Origin: JABDEZ01 sp965276955
GTDB taxonomy: Bacteria; Bacteroidota; Bacteroidia; Chitinophagales; Chitinophagaceae
DNA: 64,000 bases
Assembly (NCBI GenBank): GCA_965276955.1
Contig: CBDIBP010000020.1
Location: 62,001-126,000, forward strand
Reading direction: 5' to 3'
Position numbers and translations under genes: made by a program. The notes below the pieces were generated by a model that ran no database searches, was not told the origin of the DNA, and saw only the letters and a list, made by a program, of their open reading frames with translations. Shown in pieces: positions 54,013 to 62,600 of this stretch. How positions within the stretch are numbered: position 1 is the stretch's first letter; each line of letters begins with the position of its first letter.

Positions 54013-57000
54013 TTAGTTTTTAATGAAACGTTCAGTAGAAATATTATTGCCTGTTGTGGTTCTCACCAGGTAAACACCCGATGGCAGGTCGCCTACGAAC
54101 ATGTTCACATATACATCGCTGCTGTTAAGTGTTCTTACAACCTGACCTAATGCATTGATGATGCTGATATCCTTAGCACCGGCAAATGCTTTATTGTAGC
54201 TGAGGGTGACATTCCTTGTAGCAGGATTAGGAACTATAGATACGTTCTGGCTATTATTGATGGTATTGACACCTGTGCTAACCTCGCTAAACAATATCTC
54301 CATCCTGTTCTTTCCCTGACTGGTCGTATCACTGTTCACTGTGAATGGATAGCTTGTACCATTGTTCAACTGTACATAAGCGTTAGTATACTTATCATGC
54401 AGTACAGCAATTTTATCTGCTGGCAGGCTATTATCAGTTACTTGCAGTGTGTATGTGGTTTGTGGTACAGAACTAATGTTCAAAGAGATAACAGTACCAT
54501 CTATGATACTGCTTGCATCCCGTGTATCCCATGCCAGTTGTTTGTTGTCTGTACTCAGTGAGCTGATATTGAATTGTGCGTTTGCCATTTTATCAAGGTC
54601 ACCTGTTTCGCCAGCATTACCTGTAGCACCTTGTTTCATACTCATGTGCCATATATCCCAAAATGCATTGCCGTTGTATACCGAAAGTTCAAGCATAGGA
54701 TAGGTGTTGGTAGTTTTCAGTATACCTGTAGTTGGCGTACTTGTGCTTTTGCTTGCTTCGTGGAATGTAAGAGTTATATCAGCACCTGTAGTATTGTTAG
54801 CAAGGAAGGCTCCGTTAATAGGCAATATGTAGCTTGTTGAGGCAGCAAAATAGGTTGAGCCATTGGTATAAGTATGCCCGTTGTTCTGTTGTCCTGGTTG
54901 CACTACTACAATAGCGTTGAGATTGTTTATATTATCTACTCCACTCAAAGCCACTTGCGATGGATAAGGATTAGCTATAAGATTCCAGCCATTTGCAGGT
55001 ACTGTTTCGGTGATATCGCCTTCGTTCACGGCGCCTGTAGTGGTAATGGTAACATCATTAGGTATTGCGGTAGCAGCACTGCTGCAATCCTGCCCTTTAC
55101 TTCCTCTTACAAAAGCGAGTATACCGTTCGGTACCGCACTGCTTGACTGTACAGCAGGGAAAGCGCCATTGCCATTACTTGTAATGGCAACATAACCACC
55201 CGCACCCGGTGTATAGCTGAACACAGATGGATTTGTGCCCGTACAAGTAGAGCCAATATTACCCGGAAGACCTGTGATATCAAATGTAGTATACAATTGA
55301 GACAGGTCTATATTACTTGTATATGGCTGGCCCAGCAAGCGGAATCCGCGCTGGCCCGGTATAAGTGTTTGTATTACTACCTTACCTGTTATGGTACCGG
55401 TGCTGGCACCTATACGTGCACCGGCAAGTAATACCAGGCTATCGTTAGTAGTAAGTGTGCTGCCTGTTGCAACAGAAACAGCATGACCAGCAGTTATTGT
55501 CATCTTTGCATTCACATTATGAGTAGCGATGGCAAAGTCATTATCAGCTATTATTTTAGACCCTGTACCAGATACCGTCCAGTCAGCGCTAAGAGCGCCA
55601 GTGTTGCCGTTAGCTATATGGTATGTTTTGCCATCAGATGTAAAATCTGACGGATTAGTACCAGTACCGTCTGCGTTACTACCAAAAGTAGTAAGTGCGT
55701 TAAGGTTACCGGTCGCTGCAGAATAGTATACCGAAGAGGCATTAACAACCAGCGTTACTGTATTGTTGGTGCCTGTAAGTACGGTACAGCCACCAGCACT
55801 CAAAATGTTAGTTACTGTAAGTACCTGGCCATTGTTAGCTGATGTAACAGGCGCGTTGAAGATAAGGTTGCCACTTACATCCGATGTTGCACTTGCAGTT
55901 TGCGTAGTGCCACTGGCTATATTGTAGCTTACTGTATAGGTTGTGCTTGCTGCAAGGCCTGTAAGTGTTATAGCAGCATTACCGCCAGCTGTTGCTGCAG
56001 CAGGCTGTATTGTTGTTGCTAACACCTGTGGTGTTGCTGCGCTCAAAGATGCAGTAATATCGTCTACACGCCAGGTAACAGTAGTGCCAGAGGTAGCGGT
56101 GCCACCATAGCCATAAATCCTTACGGTAACGGGTGTGTTAAGCGCACCAACTGCAGATAATGATGGATTGCTGAAAAGAGCCCATGTACTGTTGTTAACA
56201 AAGGTGCCGGAAGCAGTTGCAGTTGCGTAATTATCGATACTTGTCCTGACCTGGTAACTTACAGGCCCTGTCGATGTGCTCCTGGATCCAAAATTAAGCC
56301 CGGTAAGGCTAACTGAGTAACCTGTAGCAGGTGTAAGTGTAAAAGCAAAATAAACAGTAGTTGCATTATTAAATGCGCCGCTATAAGGTGCTGCCCCAGC
56401 ATTGTAATTGCCAGATGCGCCGGTATAGCCAGTACTTGCGCTTGTATTTGATAATAAAGTAGCGGTGCCGCCATTCGTGCCGCCAACGCTAATAGCCGAT
56501 GTCGTAATGTTACTTACAGAACTACTTGGAGACGCTGTACCTGTACCACCATCAAAATTAAACCCGGTCGTTCCTGAATTAGATATAGTGCAATTAGGAT
56601 AAGTAACATTTATCCTTACTTCGTTGCTGGTAACTGAGGCACTGCAAGGTGCACCATAAGTGCTTACCTCCACTATGTAGTAAGTTCCACCCTGGGCAAA
56701 GTTTGGTGTATAGGTTGTACCTGTCTGGCCAGTAATGACAGTGTACGGGCCACCTGACACCGTTGCAGACTGCCATGAATGCGTTGCCCCTGTACTGCCA
56801 TCTGTAACCGTAAGCGCTGTACCATTTGTATTCACAAAAATATTCTGAGCTGTAGCTGGCGCTATAGAGGTCAATGAACTGCTTATGGCAATATTGCTTC
56901 CATTGTCAGTACCATTCACGGTAGGCGATGCTGATACCACACGCACCCGGTAAGCGCTACCGGTCGGCATATTAGAAGGTATGGTCGCTGATATGGTTTG

Positions 57001-59364
57001 TGAACCTGAGTTATCTGCAGCTATGGTACCGATAGTGGTAGGGGATGTAAATGAACCTGAAGCGTCAGATAATTGTGCTGTAAAGGTGGCACCGTTATAA
57101 TACAACGCTGGTGTTGTAGGAGTGTATGTAAAGGGCACACTAACGGCACTGCCTGCGCATATAGCACTAGATACCGTACCAGTGGCCAGCGTAGCGCTTA
57201 CATTTACCGTTACTTCATTGCTGGTTTGAGTAGTGCTGCATGGTGCACCATAGGTTGTAGTAGCTACTACATAATAAGTATTTGGAGCAACAAAGTTAGG
57301 CGTATATGATGTACCGGTCTGGCCTGTAATAGTGGTGTATGGCCCGCCCGATGTTGTTGCATATTGCCATACCCTGCCTGTGGCATTGCCGGCCTCTGTA
57401 ACGGTCAACGTATTACCATTTGTGCCAGAAGTGATATTTTGAGCAGTTGCAGGTGCAATGCTCGTTGTTGTATTGCTGATCGTGATATTAGATGCGTTCG
57501 AAGATCCGGTAACGGCAGGTACATCTGATACTACACGTACCAGGTAACCTGCACCTGGTGTGGTAGTACCAGCAATGGTACCTGTTATGGCCTGGCTGCC
57601 AGATGCATCGGCGGCTACTGTACCTATTGTGGTAGGTGAAGCGAAAGACCCGCTGGCGTCAGATAACTGGGCTGTAAATGTTGATGTTCCGTTGGTAAAG
57701 TTAGCAGCTGGAGTATATGTAAATGGAACACTTAATGTGCTACCCGCACACACAGTGGTGGATACTACACCTGTAGTTATGCTGTTAGATGAAGTTGTAA
57801 CACCAATGGCTGTTGGCCCGTAAACTGTCTGCGCTGGCGATACGCTGTTATTATTTATGGCCAGCACCTTAAAGGTATAAGATGTAGCAGAGGTCAAACC
57901 TGTGACCGTAAAAGTAGTTGGGTAGCTGCTTACAGTAAGTGCGGTTTGCGATGCGCCTAAACCCACGCCATTGCCCTGCACATAGTTACCAGTAGTCGTT
58001 TCCTGAATTATATACTGCGTGCCGGCCGGGTTGGTGTTCGCGGTGGTACTGCTTATAGTTACATCAAGCGATGTAAGGGTCGCATTATTAACGGTTGGTG
58101 CAGCTGGTACAGCGGCCAGGGTGGTAAAAGTAGCATCTGTACCATTGGTAGCCGTAGTGGTTGTTGCATTCACAGCATCTGCACGGTAATGGTATGTAGT
58201 ATTCGGTGTAAGTCCTGTTACAGCTTTTGAAGTGGCAGTAGCAGAATAGCCTGCTGCTACGGGGCTTTGAGTGGCAGTAGCACTGTTTCCATATCCCGTT
58301 GTAGTACCGTATTCAAAAGTTGCGGTTGTAGATAGGCCCTGTGCATTTACACTGCCATTAAGCGTAGCGCCTGTCGCAGTGATAGCTGATGCTGCATTTG
58401 TGGTGGCCGTAGGTGCACCGGTCACATTAAATGAACTGCTGGTAGCTGCTGTTAAGGTAGTACCGGAAGTGACCGTAGCTGTTATTGTAGCTGCACTGGC
58501 AGAAGAAAGTGTAAGACCCGTAAAAGAAAAAGTATTACCTGAAGAAATAGTGCTTGTTGTAGTACCGCCTAAAGTACCACCACCCGTATTAGTAAGCGTT
58601 ACCGTGGTAGAACCCGTAACATCGGTATTGGTACCTGCACCATTTTGCGAATTAACAGTAACGGAGAAAGGAGCACCTGCAGCTACACTTGTAGGTATGG
58701 ACGTGATAGCTAATTGAGTAGGAGCGGCAACTGCAGCTGCTGCTGTTACGGTGATAGTGGAACCATTAAGTAATCTTACTGTAGTACCCGCAGCTCCGGT
58801 ACCGTAAGGAACAAAATACAATACCAAAGAAGTATTTGCTGCAACAACTACACTACCAGAAAAAGAGTTTGTAGTTGTGCTGGTACCAACCGTGCCAAAA
58901 GCAGTAGCGGCGCCTCCGTTATTGGAGTACATCATTCCGAAACTTGCAGTACCTGAGCTTACAGTAGTGTTCCATGTAACACCGGAAAGCGTTACAGTAT
59001 GTGTTGCATCCGCAGTGATAGTAATAGCATAAAATTTGTTAGCTGTTACTCCAGCGGCAGCACTCGTAGGTGTATTAAATCCTGACCCACTGAGTGCATT
59101 ATTCGCGGTACCACAAGTAACACCACTGCCACGAGACCAGTTTGAAAAAGTTGCGCCTGTGGGAGGAGTGGTATATGTAGCAGTGGGAGTTGTGGGGCAC
59201 GTAACACTTGCACCACCACCAATGGTAACAGTTGTCTGCCCCCAGCTCATTTGCGCACCAAGCAGTAACACACACATAGCCATCAACCTGGCTGTTATTT
59301 TCCCTGGTCGCGCCGTTCGCGTTCGCCTATCCTTTTTCACACCATTTCTTGTAGTAAAATTCAT
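54013..59364 (-). CDS. giant T9SS-secreted repeat protein (Ig/Fn3-like)
   Basis: The 1783-residue product has a long basic leader (R-R-T-R-T-A-R-P-G-K) and a signal segment ending S-W-G-Q. In order: a jelly-roll-like N-terminal region; an Ig-like part near 215-310; two fibronectin-type-III-like parts (about 310-530: Y-H-Y-R-A-D-A-V-N, Y-T-F-K-V-L-A-I-N); two repeats with V-C-A-G-S and I-C-A-G-S; a cleaved-adhesin-like part; a right-handed-helix-like stretch near 1270-1400 (A-K-M-T-I-T-A-G-H-A-V-S-V); and a type A T9SS sorting domain at the end (I-V-P-N-P-A-T-R-N-V-T-L). Thr, Ser, Ala and Gly dominate. No catalytic domain is seen; it looks like a surface or matrix protein. Confidence 0.9.
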   Translation of the reverse strand: MNFTTRNGVKKDRRTRTARPGKITARLMAMCVLLLGAQMSWGQTTVTIGGGASVTCPTTPTATYTTPPTGATFSNWSRGSGVTCGTANNALSGSGFNTPTSAAAGVTANKFYAITITADATHTVTLSGVTWNTTVSSGTASFGMMYSNNGGAATAFGTVGTSTTTNSFSGSVVVAANTSLVLYFVPYGTGAAGTTVRLLNGSTITVTAAAAVAAPTQLAITSIPTSVAAGAPFSVTVNSQNGAGTNTDVTGSTTVTLTNTGGGTLGGTTTSTISSGNTFSFTGLTLSSASAATITATVTSGTTLTAATSSSFNVTGAPTATTNAASAITATGATLNGSVNAQGLSTTATFEYGTTTGYGNSATATQSPVAAGYSATATSKAVTGLTPNTTYHYRADAVNATTTTATNGTDATFTTLAAVPAAPTVNNATLTSLDVTISSTTANTNPAGTQYIIQETTTGNYVQGNGVGLGASQTALTVSSYPTTFTVTGLTSATSYTFKVLAINNNSVSPAQTVYGPTAIGVTTSSNSITTGVVSTTVCAGSTLSVPFTYTPAANFTNGTSTFTAQLSDASGSFASPTTIGTVAADASGSQAITGTIAGTTTPGAGYLVRVVSDVPAVTGSSNASNITISNTTTSIAPATAQNITSGTNGNTLTVTEAGNATGRVWQYATTSGGPYTTITGQTGTSYTPNFVAPNTYYVVATTTYGAPCSTTQTSNEVTVNVSATLATGTVSSAICAGSAVSVPFTYTPTTPALYYNGATFTAQLSDASGSFTSPTTIGTIAADNSGSQTISATIPSNMPTGSAYRVRVVSASPTVNGTDNGSNIAISSSLTSIAPATAQNIFVNTNGTALTVTDGSTGATHSWQSATVSGGPYTVITGQTGTTYTPNFAQGGTYYIVEVSTYGAPCSASVTSNEVRINVTYPNCTISNSGTTGFNFDGGTGTASPSSSVSNITTSAISVGGTNGGTATLLSNTSASTGYTGASGNYNAGAAPYSGAFNNATTVYFAFTLTPATGYSVSLTGLNFGSRSTSTGPVSYQVRTSIDNYATATASGTFVNNSTWALFSNPSLSAVGALNTPVTVRIYGYGGTATSGTTVTWRVDDITASLSAATPQVLATTIQPAAATAGGNAAITLTGLAASTTYTVSYNIASGTTQTASATSDVSGNLIFNAPVTSANNGQVLTVTNILSAGGCTVLTGTNNTVTLVVNASSVYYSAATGNLNALTTFGSNADGTGTNPSDFTSDGKTYHIANGNTGALSADWTVSGTGSKIIADNDFAIATHNVNAKMTITAGHAVSVATGSTLTTNDSLVLLAGARIGASTGTITGKVVIQTLIPGQRGFRLLGQPYTSNIDLSQLYTTFDITGLPGNIGSTCTGTNPSVFSYTPGAGGYVAITSNGNGAFPAVQSSSAVPNGILAFVRGSKGQDCSSAATAIPNDVTITTTGAVNEGDITETVPANGWNLIANPYPSQVALSGVDNINNLNAIVVVQPGQQNNGHTYTNGSTYFAASTSYILPINGAFLANNTTGADITLTFHEASKSTSTPTTGILKTTNTYPMLELSVYNGNAFWDIWHMSMKQGATGNAGETGDLDKMANAQFNISSLSTDNKQLAWDTRDASSIIDGTVISLNISSVPQTTYTLQVTDNSLPADKIAVLHDKYTNAYVQLNNGTSYPFTVNSDTTSQGKNRMEILFSEVSTGVNTINNSQNVSIVPNPATRNVTLSYNKAFAGAKDISIINALGQVVRTLNSSDVYVNMFVGDLPSGVYLVRTTTGNNISTERFIKN

Positions 59365-59690
59365 AAAGTTTTAATTGTTTAAATACTTACCGGGTTAAGA
59401 ATAAATCAAGAGAGAGCTAAATCTGTGCGAAATTAGAATTGGCATGTTACCGATACGGCAAATACATGTTACCAGTAGGTGAATAAATCGTTATGCAAAC
59501 ACGCTACAGTGGAAGCATAGCATCAAATAATGACATCAGTATAGCACAATTATTCAATCAAGACATGATCTCTTAACAATAGACACGGAATGGTTAATAA
59601 TTGTCATTTTCTTATTCACTTGACACAATATAAAAAGCCCCCTCAATTGCTTAAGGGGGCTCAAGTATCATAAATTCTAATAGTGCTAAA
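59365..59690. other. intergenic region between two giant secreted-protein genes
   Basis: A 326-bp stretch upstream of the 54013 gene and downstream of the 59691 gene. It holds the terminator at 59636-59661 and presumably the promoter of the 54013 gene. No ORF of interest and no clear TAnnTTTG at a convincing distance. Confidence 0.5.
59636..59661 (-). terminator. terminator of the last giant gene
   Basis: AGCCCCCT (59636-59643) pairs with AGGGGGCT (59654-59661); on the minus strand a TTTTTATA run follows. Confidence 0.85.
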
Positions 59691-62600
59691 TTACCAACCG
59701 GCCTTTACCAGTTTCTCCACTCTTATAAGCGTATTGTTCACATCATACACCTTTATCAGGTATACAGCGTCTACAAGTTTGCTGATGTCAATGGTCTTAG
59801 CATCTGCTACATACATCAGCTGTTTCCCATCCATGCTGCTTATCATTACATTCACCGGCTCTGGTGCATTGATATTCACAACATTTGTTGCAGGATTCGG
59901 GTAGAGTTTTATTGCAGCAGGTGTTATATTAGCTACACCTGTACTGTAATAGTAGCTGCTGCTGGTGCCATAACAACCCATATTATTGGCAGCAGATACA
60001 GTATACCCACCAGCCAGTGTACCAGGGTCGTAGCAGCCGTTGGTAGCATTAGGTATAGCAACGCCATTCAGATACCACTGAAAATTTGTATACCCTGTAC
60101 CCTGTACACAAAGTTGTTTGTTTTGAAGGGCCACGTTAAGTATCGGCGCTGTACCCGCAGAGATAGAAACAGGCAAAGAGAATGTGGTACATCCAAAACT
60201 GTTCGTTATACCAACCGTGTAGTTGCCGGCATTTGTAGCGCCATAGTTCCCACTGCTTGCACCAGGTATCGGGTTATTGTTGCTGTACCATTGGTAAGCG
60301 TTATTTTGTGAATCTACTTGCAGCGCATCGGTACCGCCGGGGCATACAAATGAGCTCGCCGCTATCACGGCTTGTATGGCTGGATTGGGATTTTCGATCA
60401 CAGTAAGTATTGGCGAAGTGTTGCTGCATCCATTGCTGAAAACCTTCACATCATAGTTGCCGGCAGCGTGTGCAGTGTAGTCCACATTTGTAGCGCCAGT
60501 TATGTCAGTACCATTGTTTTGCCATTGGTATGTGTACGGAGGCAGTATGTTCGTTATAGTTCCCAGCATTACGCTATCGCCAATACAGTGTGTAAGTGTA
60601 CCGCCTACATTATAGATAGGGGCAGCTGGTATAGCCTTTACCAGTACGGCAGTTTGTGTAGAGGTACTAAGACAACCGATGGACTTTACAGATACTGAAT
60701 AATACCCGGTTGCGTGCGCCGCATAAACCGAAGCAGTAGCATTGGATATCGGGCTACCATTATATAGCCATTGATAAGTATAGCCTGCGCCAGTGTTCGC
60801 ATTAAGCACTACACTATCGTTAACACAGCTTGTGGTACCGTTGTTCGCAAAAACAGTAGCCTGCGGATATGGGTTTACAGTTATAGTAGCCTGTTGAGAG
60901 ACACCTGCACAACCATTTATTATTGGCGTTACTGTTATTGTGGACGTGATAGGAATTGTGGTGTATGCTGTAGTTACAGAAGCAATGTTACCCACGCCAT
61001 TCTGTGCCACCCCTGTCAATGTATTATTGTTTACCCATGTATATGCTGTGCCCGGCACTGTAGTGCTGAAATTAATAGGCGTTGTTGCCGCCCCGGTACA
61101 TAACGATTGTGCAGGTATATTTATACTTACTGTTGGCAAAGGTGTTACTATTATAGTAGCGGCTTTAGCGGCACCCACACATCCATTGGCTGAGGGTATC
61201 ACTATTATAGTTGCAGTATCGGGTGTTGTACTGGTGTTCGTGCTATTAAAGCTCACATTACCTGTGCCGCTGTTACCAAGGCCTATTGCAGTCATGTTGT
61301 TGGTCCAGCTGTAGGTTGTTGTCCCGGTTGTTACACTGCTGCTGAAGGTTACGTTAGCAGCTATACCGTTACATACCGTTTGGGTCAATGGTGTAGCTGT
61401 TGCTCCAGGTGTAGGATTCACTATCACATACGCTTTTTGTTTAGGGCCTATGCAAGAGTTGGCAGTAGGTATCACTATTATAGTGTCTGTGACCGATGCA
61501 TTGCCTGTGTTAAGCGCAGTGAACGGTACACTGCTCGCAATACCTGTAGCCGGAGCGCCGGTAGATGGAAGCGTGTTGGTCCACGTATAAGTAGTATTGA
61601 TCACACTGCTCGATATAGTTATTGTTTCAGGTGTATTGTTACACACGTTCTGCGCCGATGGCGTGATCGTGATCAACGGCAGTGGATTAACGGTAACTGG
61701 TATGGCCTGGGCACTGCTGATACCACAACCGTTGATAGCCGTGGCAGTAACTTGTATATTACCACTTGTAGCAGTAGTATTATAATTAACAGATACACTA
61801 TTACCTGTGCCGTTTATTGCAGCGCCGCTACCTGTGTAGCTCCAGTTATATGTTACTGTTGCATCATTGGGCACTGTGTATATCACATTGGTTTGCCCCT
61901 GGCATACTGTAGTTGTAGATGTGGTAAATGCTGCAGGTTGGTTGGGCACTGGGCTCACCGTAATAGTAGTATTGCGGGGTATGGATATACCACAGCCGTT
62001 AATGGCAGTAGCGGTTACGCTAAGTGTACCACTGGTGGCAGTATTACTGAAGCTTACGGTTACTGAGTTACCAGTACCAGTTATGGTCGCACCGGCCCCA
62101 CTGTAGGTCCAGTTATAAGTTACTGTGCTCACATTTGGTACAGTGTATACTACATTGCTTTGGCCCTGGCATATTACAGCAGGAGCTGCTGTAAATGCTG
62201 CGGGTTGTGCAGGCAGTTGATTAACAGTAATAGCAATGGTACTTGCTGCCGAGATGCCGCAACCATTAATAGCCGTGGCCGTAACTCCCAGGGTACCGCT
62301 GGTTGCTGTATTATTAAAGCTAACAGTTACACTATTCGTTGTTCCTGTTATAATAGCGCCGGTACCGCTGTAGGTCCAGTTGTAAGTTACTGCAGGATCA
62401 TTAGGTACGGTATAAGTTACTGTGCTTTGTCCCTGGCATACTGTTGCAGATGAGGTAGTAAAGGCTGCGGGTTGGTTAGGCAGCGGATTCACTGTAATAG
62501 CTATTGAGCGGGCTATGGTAGTACCACAACCATTTATTGCAGCAGCTGCCACATTCAGCGTACCGCTGGTAGCAGTGGCGCTATAGCTCACGGTCACGCT

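Noticed and set aside
61380..62066. 228-residue and other long plus-strand frames over the repeat array
   Set aside because: They are antisense to a clearly coding T9SS protein with regular protein repeats; their products are Cys/Arg/Tyr-rich noise that repeats only because the DNA does.
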